Assembly: GCA_038213435.1 (NCBI GenBank)
Contig: JBBQTI010000001.1
Span: 62,001-126,000 of the forward strand
Direction: 5' to 3'
Origin: PALSA-610 sp038213435
GTDB taxonomy: Bacteria > Actinomycetota > Acidimicrobiia > IMCC26256 > PALSA-610
Length of the DNA stretch: 64,000 nucleotides
Part shown: piece after piece, positions 24,792 to 34,010 of the stretch
Layout of the letters: each line of letters opens with the position of its first letter
Numbering within the stretch: position 1 is the stretch's first letter
The notes under the pieces: generated by a model
Told to the model about the DNA's origin: nothing
The model's input: only the letters and a program-made list of their open reading frames with translations
Database searches by the model: none
Translations under genes and position numbers: made by a program

Positions 24792-27131
24792 TTGCCCGAC
24801 CGCATCGACCCCGAAGTCGCCGCTGAACAGGCCTATGTCACGGCGGCGTACGCGCGGCTCGAGGCGATGCGAGCCGCGGCCGAACGGGTCCGGACCGCAT
24901 ACGCCGACGTGCGCGCGGGAGGCACCCACCAGGCCCGCCTCGAGCGCGATATCGCCTGGGACGTGACGCAGCGCCGCCTGGCCGATCTCGACATCGGCGA
25001 GTCACCCCTGGTCTTCGGTCGCCTCGACCTCGAACGCGGGGTTCGGTGGTACGTCGGGCGCCTGGCCGTCGAGGACGGGGGCCACACGCCGCTCGTCGTC
25101 GACTGGCGCGCGCCGGTGGCGGAGCCCTTCTACCGGGCCACCGCCGTCGCCCCGATGGCGGTCGTGCGGCGGCGGCACCTGATCACCCGCAAGGGTCGGG
25201 AGGTGATCGGCCTCGACGACGAGGTGTTCGACCAGCTCGCCGTCGAGGACGAGGGCCTCGGCGTTGCCGGCGAAGGCGCCCTTCTCGCCGCGCTCGAGCG
25301 GAATCGCACCGGGCGCATGAGCGACATCGTCGCCACGATCCAGTCCGAGCAGGACGAGGCGATCCGAGCCGACGTGCAGGGGGTGCTCGTCGTCGCGGGC
25401 GGTCCCGGCACGGGAAAGACCGCGGTCGCGCTGCACCGGGCCGCGTACCTGCTCTATACGCACCGGCGTCGCCTCGCGAGCCAAGGTGTCCTCCTCGTCG
25501 GACCGAGTCCGGTGTTCCTCCGCTACATCGAGCACGTCCTCCCGTCGCTGGGCGAGCAGGACGTGCAGCTCTCGACGATCTCGGGGCTGAAGCCGCGGTT
25601 GCGCGTGGTCGCGACCGACCAGCGGCGCGTCGCGGAGCTGAAGGGCGACGCGCGCATGGCGCGAGTCATCCAACACGCGGTCGCCGATCGCGAACGTGCG
25701 TTGGCGCGCGATCTGATCGTCCTCATCGACGGGTTGCGCGTGCGGTTGTCCCGTTCCGACACCGCTCGCCTCATCGAGAACACGCGCCGTCGGCGTGCGT
25801 CCCACAACGAGAACCGGCCGTACGTCGCCCGGCGGCTCTACGACATGCTCGCGGCGCGTTACAAGAACGCGGCCATCCGCGCGTATCGCGAGCAGAGCAT
25901 CGACGCGCCGGCAGACAACGTGACGAGCATCTTCGACCGCGACAACTCTCTCGATGCGACAATCGCGAGCACACTCGCGCGCGGCGAGCCGACTCCCGAG
26001 GGTTGGGAGCAGGAGCTGCGCGTCCGCTTCCGCAACCGGCCCGAAGTGAAGGAAGCGCTCGAACGCATGTGGCCGGTGCTCTCCGGTGCCGAGCTCGTGA
26101 ACGACCTCTTCGGGTTCCGCGCGCTCGTGCGATCGGCGTCCGGATCATTGCTGAACGACGATGAGCAAGAGCTGTTGCACCGGCGTCGCGATCCGGATGT
26201 CGCACAGGCGCCGTGGACCGAGGCCGACCTCGCGCTGGTCGACGAAGCCGATTCGCTCCTCGGCCCGATCGAAGCGGCGCGGCCCGCCGCTCGGCGTCGC
26301 AACGGCGCCGGCGAGACGTTCGACACCGCCGAGCGGGTCATCGACGACCTCGGGTTACGCGGCTTCGCCAGCGCGGCGACGCTCGCGAGCCGCTTCGGAG
26401 ACACCTCCGGCAACGGGCACGAACCGACGTCGCTCGAACCACGCACCTTCGGTCACGTGCTCGTCGACGAGGCGCAGGACCTCACCGCGATGCAATGGCG
26501 GATGCTGGCCCGGCGTTGTCCGTCGGGCTCCATGACCCTTGTCGGCGATCCCGGCCAGGCCAGCAAACCGGGAGCCGTCGCGTCGTGGGACGATGTGCTC
26601 TCCCACCTGCCGACGCACAACGCAACGCGCTTCGTCTCGCTGAGCATCAACTACCGCACACCCGCGGAGGTTATGGAGGTCGCGTCACGGCTTCTCGCCG
26701 TCGCCGCGCCGACGGTCGAACCGTCCCGATCGGTGCGGAGCACGGGCGAGTACCCGCGCTACGTCGCCGCTCCGAGCGACGATCTGGTGGCCATGGCAAG
26801 CGCCGAGGCGCGCGCCGCGCTGAGCCGGACGGGAGCGGTCGCCGTCATCGCGCCGCCGGCGCTGCACGCGGCGATCGTCGAAGCGCTCGCCGACGTCGGC
26901 GCGGTCGCGACCTCGGCCGACGCGCTCGATGCTCCGATCGCAGTGCTCGACCCGACCAGCGCGAAGGGCCTCGAGTTCGATCACGTCATCGTCGTGGAGC
27001 CGTCCGCGTTGGTGAGCCCCGATCGAGCCGGCCTGCGACTCCTCTACGTCACCATCACCCGCACGACGAAGACGCTCACCGTCGTTCACGCCGACGCCCT
27101 CCCCGAGGGTCTCGCGCCGCGACTCGGCTAA
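24792..27131 (+). CDS. helD: HelD-like UvrD-family helicase (RNA polymerase-recycling type)
   Basis: HelD proteins pry nucleic acids from stalled RNA polymerase using ATP. The 779-residue protein has an N-terminal coiled coil (EQAYVTAAYARLEAMRAAAE), the HelD-type VVDWRAPVAEPFYRAT segment, Walker A VVAGGPGTGKTAVALHRAAY (near residue 200), Walker B/motif II HVLVDEAQDLTAMQWRML, GDPGQASKPGA, INYRTPAEVME, and motif VI LRLLYVTITRTTKTLTVVHA. The start is TTG with GGGGAG just upstream. It is followed by the lipocalin-like relic. Members of this group are linked to rifamycin tolerance in mycobacteria; that role is not shown here. Confidence 0.88.
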   Translation: MPDRIDPEVAAEQAYVTAAYARLEAMRAAAERVRTAYADVRAGGTHQARLERDIAWDVTQRRLADLDIGESPLVFGRLDLERGVRWYVGRLAVEDGGHTPLVVDWRAPVAEPFYRATAVAPMAVVRRRHLITRKGREVIGLDDEVFDQLAVEDEGLGVAGEGALLAALERNRTGRMSDIVATIQSEQDEAIRADVQGVLVVAGGPGTGKTAVALHRAAYLLYTHRRRLASQGVLLVGPSPVFLRYIEHVLPSLGEQDVQLSTISGLKPRLRVVATDQRRVAELKGDARMARVIQHAVADRERALARDLIVLIDGLRVRLSRSDTARLIENTRRRRASHNENRPYVARRLYDMLAARYKNAAIRAYREQSIDAPADNVTSIFDRDNSLDATIASTLARGEPTPEGWEQELRVRFRNRPEVKEALERMWPVLSGAELVNDLFGFRALVRSASGSLLNDDEQELLHRRRDPDVAQAPWTEADLALVDEADSLLGPIEAARPAARRRNGAGETFDTAERVIDDLGLRGFASAATLASRFGDTSGNGHEPTSLEPRTFGHVLVDEAQDLTAMQWRMLARRCPSGSMTLVGDPGQASKPGAVASWDDVLSHLPTHNATRFVSLSINYRTPAEVMEVASRLLAVAAPTVEPSRSVRSTGEYPRYVAAPSDDLVAMASAEARAALSRTGAVAVIAPPALHAAIVEALADVGAVATSADALDAPIAVLDPTSAKGLEFDHVIVVEPSALVSPDRAGLRLLYVTITRTTKTLTVVHADALPEGLAPRLG

Positions 27132-27142
27132 CCGTTCGCGAC

Positions 27143-27375
27143 CTAGACGAGTCGCACGAACTGACGCTTCCAGGTCCGACCGTCGCCGAGCGTGAGCCCG
27201 TCGCGGTCGAGGGTGAAGATCCGATCCGGATGAAGCCGGACGGGTGATACTGGACCGCGCCCACGGGTTTGGTCCCGTAGGGCAGAAACCAAGGGTCTTC
27301 CTCGGTCGCGCGATCGCCGTACTCGGTGAGTTGCCATGTCCCCGCGAGGGCCGCGCGAGCGACTTCGGGAGTCAT
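27143..27375 (-). pseudogene. Broken lipocalin-like protein gene (internal deletion)
   Basis: The start has a good Shine-Dalgarno (AGGAAC) and reads ARAALAGTWQLTEYGDRATE, then PYGTKPVGAVQYHPSGFIRI, a typical lipocalin-like N-terminus (LxGTWxLxxY ... GxxxYxPxGxI). In the next frame it continues RIFTLDRDGLTLGDGRTWKR then QFVRLV and a stop, which reads like the last strand of the same fold. The middle (~80 residues) seems lost, with a frame change. An alternative is a very short unrelated gene, but the split homology favours decay. Confidence 0.45.
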
Positions 27376-27403
27376 GTTCCTGAGCCCTCGGGCGCGAATC
27401 GGG

Positions 27404-27661
27404 TCAGGCGTCGGCCAGGACGATGTCGACGAGCTTGCGCCCCCGCCGGGAGCCGAACTTCACGACACCGTCCGCTTTCGCGAACAACGTGTCGTCCCGG
27501 CCCAACCCGACGTTGTAGCCGGGGTGAAAACGCGTCCCGCGCTGGCGCACGATGATCGTGCCCGCGGCGACGGTCTCGCCGCTGTAACGCTTGACGCCGA
27601 GCCGCTGCGCGTTGGAGTCGCGGCCGTTGCGGGAGGACGCGGCACCCTTCTTCTTCGACAT
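27404..27661 (-). CDS. rpmA: 50S ribosomal protein L27
   Basis: L27 lies at the peptidyl transferase centre. The 85-residue protein starts MSKKKGAASSRNGRDS and contains GTIIVRQRGTRFHPGYNVGL and FAKADGVVKF, full family length. It follows rplU by 11 nt in the rne-rplU-rpmA unit. No Firmicutes-type cleavable N-terminal extension is present. Confidence 0.97.
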   Translation of the reverse strand: MSKKKGAASSRNGRDSNAQRLGVKRYSGETVAAGTIIVRQRGTRFHPGYNVGLGRDDTLFAKADGVVKFGSRRGRKLVDIVLADA

Positions 27662-27672
27662 GTTCCGCTCCC

Positions 27673-27975
27673 CTAGCCCTTCGTGATCCCGATGATCTCG
27701 ATCGTCGAATACTTCTGGCGATGGCCCCAGTGCTTGCGCTCGTTCGACTTGTTCTTGTACGTGAAGCCCTTGATCTTCGGCCCCTTCGCATCGCCGACGA
27801 CCCGAGCCGTCACCGCGGCGGCGCCGAGCTCGGCGGGCGTGGCGAGCACGCTCTCGCCGTCGACCAGCATCACCGGCCGGAGTGTGATCTCTTCACCGTC
27901 GAGACGCTCGACGTCGAGGCGGTCGCCTTCGGCGACGCGGTATTGCTTGCCGCCGGTGTGGATGACTGCGTACAT
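27673..27975 (-). CDS. rplU: 50S ribosomal protein L21
   Basis: The 100-residue L21 starts MYAVIHTGGKQYRVAEGD and ends with the conserved FTYKNKSNERKHWGHRQKYS. The open frame extends far upstream through rne, but the ATG at 27975 with GAAGAGG upstream is the clear start. It has its own -10 box (28014-28019) in the 50-nt gap after rne, so rplU-rpmA can be expressed apart from rne. Confidence 0.97.
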   Translation of the reverse strand: MYAVIHTGGKQYRVAEGDRLDVERLDGEEITLRPVMLVDGESVLATPAELGAAAVTARVVGDAKGPKIKGFTYKNKSNERKHWGHRQKYSTIEIIGITKG

Positions 27976-28013
27976 GCGCGATGCCTCTTCAGAGTGCTTC
28001 TCGGAACCGGGAA

Positions 28014-28019
28014 AGGATA
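28014..28019 (-). promoter_or_regulatory. -10 box of the rplU-rpmA unit
   Basis: TATCCT lies 38 nt before the rplU ATG in the rne-rplU gap. The implied 5' leader is about 30 nt, enough for a Shine-Dalgarno but too short for a structured autoregulatory leader. Confidence 0.45.
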
Positions 28020-28025
28020 GCGGAT

Positions 28026-30077
28026 CTATTCCAGCATGGACTCGTCGACGACGAAGCCGCGGCCGTTGCAGTGTGGGCAAGTCGACGAGAACGTCTCGAC
28101 CAGTCCTTCCGAAACCCGCTTGCGTGTCATCTCGACCAGACCGAGCTCCGAGATCGGGAACACCTGGGTGCGGGTCTTGTCGCGGGCGAGCGCTTGCCGG
28201 AACGCTTCTTCCACCGCCTCGCGATTCTGTCTGATCTCCATGTCGATGAAGTCGATGACGATGATGCCGCCGATGTCGCGCAGTCGCAGCTCGCGCGCGA
28301 CGACCTCTGCGGCTTCGAGATTGTTGCGGTAGACCGTCTCCTCGAGATTCGATGTGCCGACGTTCTTCCCGGTGTTGACGTCGATGACGGTCAGAGCCTC
28401 CGTGCGTTCGACGACGAGCGATCCGCCCGACGGCAGCCACACTTTGCGGTCGAGCGCCTTGTGCAACTGCTCGTGGACGTGGAATTTCTCGAAGACCGGG
28501 AGGCGTTCGGCGTCCGGGTCGTAGTACTCGACCCGTTCCGCGAGCTCCGGCGCGATCGCCTCGATGTACCCGTTCACTTCTTCGTACAGGCTCGCGTCGT
28601 CGATGACCACACCGCGGAATTCCTTCGTGAACTCCTCGCGGATGAGCCGGATCGCGAGTTGCGGCTCCTTGTAGAGCAGGCTGCCAGGCTTCGCCTTCTT
28701 GGCGATCTCCGAGATCTGTCGCCACTGCGCGTTGAGGCGCAGCATGTCGCGCTCGAGCTCCTCTTCGGTGGCCCCTTCCGCCGCGGTCCTGACGATCAGT
28801 CCCGCGTCGGCGGGCCGCAGCCGGTCGAGTACTCGGCGCAGGCGCTTGCGCTCGTCGTCGGGAAGCCGCTTCGAGATGCCGTACGTCTGCGGTTGGCCGG
28901 GCACCATGACGACGAACCGGCCGGCGAGACTCACCTCCTGAGTGAGGCGGGCACCCTTGTGCGCGATCGGGTTCTTCGTGACCTGCACGATGATCGCCTG
29001 GCCGTTACGCAACACCCGCTCGATGCGCGGCTTCTCTCCGCCTTCCACATCGTTGGGGTCGTACGCCACGTCACCGCGGTACAGCACACCGTTCTTGGGC
29101 GTGCCGATGTCGATGAACGCGGCCTCCATGCCGGGCAACACGTTCTGCACACGTCCGAAGTAGATATTCCCGTCGATCGATGTGTTGTCGTCGGTCGGCG
29201 ACGACACGTAGTGCTCGATGAGCTGGCGGCCCTCGAGCACCCCGATGTGCGCGAACCCGTCGGCGCGAACGTGCACGACCATGAGGTAGCGGCCGGCCGG
29301 ACGACCCTTTCGACGTGTGCCGCGCCGGCGCTCGAGCGTCTCGGAGTCGAGTGAATCGAGCAACGCAGTGCCGTCGACGTCGACGTCGCCGAGCTCACCG
29401 GCGTCGACGTACTGCACGGCCCCACGGCCCGGCATGCCACCCGATCGGCCGGGCGGACGGGTCGGCGCTGCTGCGGCACCCGCGACACGAGCTTCGTCAC
29501 CTTTACCCCGCCCCCTGCCACCTCTGCGCCGACGGCGCTTCTTGGGCGCGCCGCCGGGATCGGTCGCGGCACCGTTCTCCGTGTATTCGGAAGCCGGCGA
29601 CGCCGGCGCAGGCCGGCTGTCTCCGATCTTGGGCCGGACCGTGGGGGGTGGCACCAGGCCGGCGTCCTCACGCGCCTGCGCGCCGATCTCGTCGTCGGTC
29701 AGACCGCGATCGGCGCTCTCGGCGGTCCAGTCCTCGCTGCCGTGCACGGCGTCGTCTTCGTCATCGGCGCGCCCGGCTCCCGCAGCACCGCCGGCCACCG
29801 CGCCCGCTCCGGCCGGCTTCTTGCGGCGCTGGCCACCACGCGTGCCGCGCCGGCGCTTCTTCCGGGGCACGCCGCCGTCGGCTCCCGGCGGGCTGCCCAC
29901 ATCTACGGTCGCGGGCGAGTCGCTCGCGGACTGCGCGCTCGGGGACGCCGCGCTCCTAGTGCCCGCGGGCGACGCCCCGGGCTCGTCGGCCGGCGCGGTC
30001 GTCGGGCGCGTCTCGGTGGGCGCCTGGGTGGGTGTCTCGGCTCGCGTCTCGTCCTCGAGACGGTTCAGGTCTGACAT
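28026..30077 (-). CDS. rne: Ribonuclease E/G
   Basis: This endoribonuclease processes rRNA and starts mRNA decay. The 683-residue protein has a ~240-residue disordered N-terminus rich in Ala, Pro, Thr and basic clusters (KKRRRGTRGGQRRKK, KKRRRRRGGRGRGK), then the catalytic core: S1 domain (GNIYFGRVQNVLPGMEAAFI), RNase H-like part, DNase I-like part (ALTVIDVNTGKNVG, GGIIVIDFIDM) and the zinc-link CPHCNGRG at the C-terminus. N-terminal extensions of this kind are typical of actinobacterial RNase E, where they replace the C-terminal scaffold. It lies 12 nt after the DUF2344 gene. Confidence 0.95.
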   Translation of the reverse strand: MSDLNRLEDETRAETPTQAPTETRPTTAPADEPGASPAGTRSAASPSAQSASDSPATVDVGSPPGADGGVPRKKRRRGTRGGQRRKKPAGAGAVAGGAAGAGRADDEDDAVHGSEDWTAESADRGLTDDEIGAQAREDAGLVPPPTVRPKIGDSRPAPASPASEYTENGAATDPGGAPKKRRRRRGGRGRGKGDEARVAGAAAAPTRPPGRSGGMPGRGAVQYVDAGELGDVDVDGTALLDSLDSETLERRRGTRRKGRPAGRYLMVVHVRADGFAHIGVLEGRQLIEHYVSSPTDDNTSIDGNIYFGRVQNVLPGMEAAFIDIGTPKNGVLYRGDVAYDPNDVEGGEKPRIERVLRNGQAIIVQVTKNPIAHKGARLTQEVSLAGRFVVMVPGQPQTYGISKRLPDDERKRLRRVLDRLRPADAGLIVRTAAEGATEEELERDMLRLNAQWRQISEIAKKAKPGSLLYKEPQLAIRLIREEFTKEFRGVVIDDASLYEEVNGYIEAIAPELAERVEYYDPDAERLPVFEKFHVHEQLHKALDRKVWLPSGGSLVVERTEALTVIDVNTGKNVGTSNLEETVYRNNLEAAEVVARELRLRDIGGIIVIDFIDMEIRQNREAVEEAFRQALARDKTRTQVFPISELGLVEMTRKRVSEGLVETFSSTCPHCNGRGFVVDESMLE

Positions 30078-30089
30078 CGATGCCTTCTC

Positions 30090-30830
30090 TCATGACACGC
30101 ATGCCTCCGGCACACGCGGGCGCGTGTCGGCGTCGAGCGGCTCCTGCCGCGCGCCGTCGCGCTCGATCCATTGATGCGTACGCCGCGCTCGAACATCGGT
30201 GAGGTCGCCGATGGCCGCGAGTACCTCACCCGGCTTCGCGCCGCGCGGTTGGGTTGACATTTCCATCTCGACGACCGTCGGAAGTCCCGCGGTCGAGGGC
30301 CCGCCGCACACGGTGATCCGACGGATCACGGGCCGTACGTCCTCGACGACCTCGCGACCCTTGCGGTGCCGTGTCGCCACCAGCGCGGGCCTTGCCAGCC
30401 CGGCGTCGATCTCCTCGCGCAGTCGCGCCGGATCGACTTCCGTCAGGTCGCCGCGGGCGACGTCGACCCGCCATTCGACGCACGTCACCGCCTCTTGCAA
30501 CGCCGGTGCGCGATCGGCAAGTGCGACCGCGCCGACCACGTCGATACCTTCCGGCAACCCGCTGTTGAGCCGGGAAGCAAGCGCATCGAGATCGACGGCT
30601 TCTGAGAACACCAGGTCGAGGTACTCGGACTCGCTCTCGTGCCCGGTCGACAACGCCAGCCCGAAGCTCACCCGCGGCCGGGGCGAGAAGCCCTCGCTGA
30701 ACGCGAGTGGAAGCTGGGCGATGCGAAATGCGCGCTCGAGCGCGCGCGCGACATCGCGGTGGCTGATCCAGCGGACCTTGCCGAGCTTCGTATACCGGAG
30801 CCGGACGGGATTCGCCGCGCCGCCTCTCAC
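30090..30830 (-). CDS. DUF2344 protein, radical SAM-linked (TIGR03936 type)
   Basis: The 246-residue protein has the family signature PVRLRYTKLGKVRWISHRDV, PLAFSEGFSPRPRVSFG and LALSTGHESESEYLDL. Homologues are encoded beside, or fused to, a B12-binding radical SAM protein, and the pair is thought to modify RNA or a ribosomal component; the product is not established. Its GTG overlaps the stop of the radical SAM gene by four bases (GTGA). It is followed by rne, the conserved order in actinobacteria. Confidence 0.9.
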   Translation of the reverse strand: MRGGAANPVRLRYTKLGKVRWISHRDVARALERAFRIAQLPLAFSEGFSPRPRVSFGLALSTGHESESEYLDLVFSEAVDLDALASRLNSGLPEGIDVVGAVALADRAPALQEAVTCVEWRVDVARGDLTEVDPARLREEIDAGLARPALVATRHRKGREVVEDVRPVIRRITVCGGPSTAGLPTVVEMEMSTQPRGAKPGEVLAAIGDLTDVRARRTHQWIERDGARQEPLDADTRPRVPEACVS

Positions 30831-32782
30831 GAGTGCACCTTCGACCCGAGGAAGCGAACGGGCACATCCGCGGCGGACCGGCTCAGGTCCTGGCCCGTGC
30901 CCTGCGAGCCGCCCGCGGGTGTCACCGGCGACGCCACGACGTGCTCCAGGGCGTAGTCGGTACACACCCCGCAGTCGTAGCACGGAGTCCACCGGCAATC
31001 GGGGAGCCCGTGCTCGGCCAGGGCGGCCTGCCAGTCGTCCCAGAGGAAATCGGCATGGAGACCCGCGGCGATGTGCGACCACGGCAGGACCTCGTCGCGG
31101 ACACGGTGACGGGTGACGAACCAATCAGGCTCGAGCCCCTCGGCGCGCATGGCGTCGAGCCAGAGGTCGAGCGAGAAGCCCTCGCTCCACTCCTGGAACG
31201 TACCGCCGGCCCGCCACACCCGCTCGATGACGCGACCGATCCTCCGGTCGCCACGGGAGGCAATGCCTTCCGCGAACGTCGCCTTCGGATCGTGCCACTT
31301 CACCTGGGCGCGCGTTCCGCGGACCGCGTTGCGCAGCAGCGTGATCTTGCGCTGCAGCTCCTCGACCCCGTTCTGGCCGAACCACTGGAACGGAGTGTGC
31401 GGCTTGGGGACGAACCCTCCGACCGACACCGTGCAGCTCGCCTGCTTCGTGTACTTGCGGCCGATGTCGGTCACGTTGGTCGCGAGTTGCGCGATGCCGA
31501 GCGTGTCCTCGTCCATCTCGGTCGGGAGACCGGTGAGGAAGTAGAGCTTCACCCGCCGCCAACCCTGTGAGTACGCGGCGTCGACCGCGGAGTACAGGTC
31601 GTCCTCGATGATCAGCTTGTTGATCACCTGGCGCAATCGCCACGTACCGGCTTCCGGCGCGAACGTGAGACCGCTGCGGCGAACCTTCTGGAGCTCGCTC
31701 GCGATCCCGACCGTGAACGCGTCGACCCGCAGGCTCGGCAGGGAGACGCTCACGCCCCCGGTGCCCTCCTGATCGGTGACGAGGTCGGCGACAACCCCCT
31801 CGATCCCCGAGAAGTCGGCGCTCGAGAGCGAGGTCAGCGCCACCTCGTCGTAGCCGGTTCGGCGCAGCCCGTCGCGGACCATCGTGCGAACCTGCTCCTC
31901 GGGCCGTTCCCGAACGGGCCGCGTGATCATGCCGGCCTGGCAGAAACGACAGCCCCGCGTGCAACCTCGGAAGATCTCGACGTTCAGGCGGTCGTGCACG
32001 ACCTCGACCAGCGGCACGAGCTGATGCTTCGGGTACGGCCAGTCGGCCAGGTCGGCAACCGTGCGCTTGTCGACGACGGCGGGAACGTCGGCGTAGCGCG
32101 GCGTCACCGACCGAACCGTCGGACCGTCGTACTCGACGTCGTAGAGAGACGGCACGTAGACCCCGGCGATCGTGGCAAGGTCACGCAGCACCGCCTCGCG
32201 GTTCGCGCGTCCGCCGCGCTTCCACGCGCCGACCACGTCCGCAATCTCGCCGATCGCCTCCTCGCCGTCGCCGATGACGAAGGCGTCGACGTACTCGGCG
32301 AGCGGCTCGGGGTTGTACGTGCAGTGCCCGCCTGCGATCACGACGGGATGCGAGGGTGACCGGTCGGCGCCACGAACCGGGACGCCCGCGAGATCGACGA
32401 GGTTCAGCAGGTTCGTGTAGACGAGCTCGGCGGACAGGTTGAACGCGAGCACGTCGAAATCGCCGGCGGCGCGGTGCGTGTCGACGCTGAACAGGGGCAC
32501 CCGGGCCGCGCGCATCGCGGCCTCCATGTCGGTCCACGGTGCGTACGCGCGCTCGGCCACCGCGTCGTCGCGCTCGTTGACGAGCTCGTAGAGGATTTGC
32601 AGCCCCTGGTTGGGGAGCCCGATCTCGTAGGTGTCGGGATAGATCAGGAGAAAGGCCGCCCGGCTGCTCCCATGGCGGGGCGCCAGACTGCCCGGCTCCG
32701 TTCCCATCTCCATACCGATGTAGCGAGCGGGCTTCTCAACCCGGGCCAGCAGCGGTTCGATCCGCGGCCACAGGTCTGACAT
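30827..32782 (-). CDS. B12-binding domain radical SAM protein (TIGR03960 type)
   Basis: The 651-residue protein has an N-terminal B12-binding-like domain (FLLIYPDTYEIGLPNQGLQI, VVIAGGHCTYNPEPLAEYVD, FVIGDGEEAIGEI), a radical SAM core with the cluster motif CTRGCRFCQAG (CxxxCxxC), and a C-terminal cysteine group (CYDCGVC) that may hold another cluster. The reaction is unknown; by context with DUF2344, rne and ribosomal genes it may modify RNA or ribosomes. The start MSDLWPRIEPL has TACACT ending 8 nt upstream. It is first of the run radical SAM-DUF2344-rne-rplU-rpmA. Confidence 0.92.
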   Translation of the reverse strand: MSDLWPRIEPLLARVEKPARYIGMEMGTEPGSLAPRHGSSRAAFLLIYPDTYEIGLPNQGLQILYELVNERDDAVAERAYAPWTDMEAAMRAARVPLFSVDTHRAAGDFDVLAFNLSAELVYTNLLNLVDLAGVPVRGADRSPSHPVVIAGGHCTYNPEPLAEYVDAFVIGDGEEAIGEIADVVGAWKRGGRANREAVLRDLATIAGVYVPSLYDVEYDGPTVRSVTPRYADVPAVVDKRTVADLADWPYPKHQLVPLVEVVHDRLNVEIFRGCTRGCRFCQAGMITRPVRERPEEQVRTMVRDGLRRTGYDEVALTSLSSADFSGIEGVVADLVTDQEGTGGVSVSLPSLRVDAFTVGIASELQKVRRSGLTFAPEAGTWRLRQVINKLIIEDDLYSAVDAAYSQGWRRVKLYFLTGLPTEMDEDTLGIAQLATNVTDIGRKYTKQASCTVSVGGFVPKPHTPFQWFGQNGVEELQRKITLLRNAVRGTRAQVKWHDPKATFAEGIASRGDRRIGRVIERVWRAGGTFQEWSEGFSLDLWLDAMRAEGLEPDWFVTRHRVRDEVLPWSHIAAGLHADFLWDDWQAALAEHGLPDCRWTPCYDCGVCTDYALEHVVASPVTPAGGSQGTGQDLSRSAADVPVRFLGSKVHS

Positions 32783-32790
32783 CTCCGGGC

Positions 32791-32796
32791 AGTGTA
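32791..32796 (-). promoter_or_regulatory. -10 box of the radical SAM gene, leaderless type
   Basis: TACACT lies 8 nt before the ATG at 32782. It would drive the radical SAM-DUF2344-rne transcript. Confidence 0.5.
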
Positions 32797-32846
32797 GCCC
32801 GGGCGCGGCGCGGGCCCGCCTCACCACGCTCCGTGCCCGGCCCGGG

Positions 32847-34010
32847 TCAGCTGAAGCGGCGCATATGGACGTTGAGCACGAGCCCGACCGCGATGAAGGA
32901 GGTGATGACTGCGGAGCCGCCGTATGACATGAAGGGCAGCGGGATCCCCGTGATCGGCATGATCCCCATCGTCATGCCGACGTTCTCGAACACCTCGATC
33001 GCGAACATCGCGAGCACACCGATGGCCACGAGGGTGCCGAAGAAGTCGGACGACAACAGGGCGATACGCCACAGCCTCCATGCCAGGAGCGCGTAGAGGA
33101 GCAGGAGCGTGGCCCCTCCCACGAAGCCGAGATCCTCGCCGACCGCGGTGAAGATGAAGTCGGTGTGCTGCTCCGGCACGAAGCCGTTCTTCGTCTGCAG
33201 GCCGCGGCCGAAGCCGGCGCCTTCGAACCCTCCCGACGCGATCGCCGCCTTGGAGGCGCCGAGGTTGAACTGGGTGGGAGTCTGGTCCTGGGCGGGTACG
33301 CGGGGGGTCGACTGGTTGGCAAAGGAGGTCAACCGGTCCAGCTGGTAGGAGTGGACCTTGCCGGTGACCACGGCCGCTCCCACCAGCGACGCCGCGAGCA
33401 GCAACAGCACGACGATGTGCACGGGCTTGAGACCGGCGATGACGAGCACCGCGGCCGCGCACACCATGATCACGAGCATCGTGCCGAGGTCGTGCTGCGC
33501 GTACACGATGGCCATGACCACACCCGTCAGGCCGACCGCCACCCCGACGCGCCACGCGTCGAGATCGCCGCGATGTTGATGGCAATAGCCCGCGATCGCC
33601 ACCACGACCACGACCTTGGCGATCTCGGACGGCTGGAACTGGAAGGGACCGATCTGGAACCAGGCCTGCGCGCCGTTGTGATTGCGGCCGAGTACGACCA
33701 CGCCCACGAGCAACGGGACAACCGCGAGGTATACGAGCGGCCACGCCTCACGGATGCGGCGGTAGTCGATCGCCATTGTGACGCCCATGGCGATCAGACC
33801 GAGCACCACCGCGACGCCTTGGCGTTCGACGTAATAGAGACGCGCCAGCCCGCCGAGCGCGGTCTCGTGCCGGGAGGCGTCGAAGATCATGAGCAAGCCG
33901 AGCGCGCTGATCGCGATCGGCAGCGTGAGGAGGGCGAGGTCGAGGTGCGCGAAGAGACTCGTGTCCGACGCAGTGCGGCGGCGGCCGGCGGACGCTGTGA
34001 TGGTTGCCAT
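32847..34010 (-). CDS. rodA: RodA, SEDS peptidoglycan glycosyltransferase
   Basis: RodA polymerises glycan strands during cell elongation together with PBP2. The 387-residue protein has about ten membrane helices, the SEDS sequence WFQIGPFQFQPSEIAKVVVV, the LTSFANQSTPRVPAQDQ extracellular loop, GFGRGLQTKNGFVPEQHTDF with the conserved FxPxxxTDF element, and GIPLPFMSYGGSA at the end. Its ATG overlaps the mrdA stop by one base. It ends the mreB-mreC-mreD-mrdA-rodA elongasome operon. Confidence 0.95.
   Translation of the reverse strand: MATITASAGRRRTASDTSLFAHLDLALLTLPIAISALGLLMIFDASRHETALGGLARLYYVERQGVAVVLGLIAMGVTMAIDYRRIREAWPLVYLAVVPLLVGVVVLGRNHNGAQAWFQIGPFQFQPSEIAKVVVVVAIAGYCHQHRGDLDAWRVGVAVGLTGVVMAIVYAQHDLGTMLVIMVCAAAVLVIAGLKPVHIVVLLLLAASLVGAAVVTGKVHSYQLDRLTSFANQSTPRVPAQDQTPTQFNLGASKAAIASGGFEGAGFGRGLQTKNGFVPEQHTDFIFTAVGEDLGFVGGATLLLLYALLAWRLWRIALLSSDFFGTLVAIGVLAMFAIEVFENVGMTMGIMPITGIPLPFMSYGGSAVITSFIAVGLVLNVHMRRFS

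Noticed and set aside
27976..28025. L21-type autoregulatory leader RNA before rplU
   Set aside because: The gap is only 50 nt and a candidate -10 box takes part of it; I see no conserved structure.
28026..28725. A 350-codon version of L21
   Set aside because: The upstream extension is a shadow of rne; the true start at 27975 has a Shine-Dalgarno and full L21 homology.
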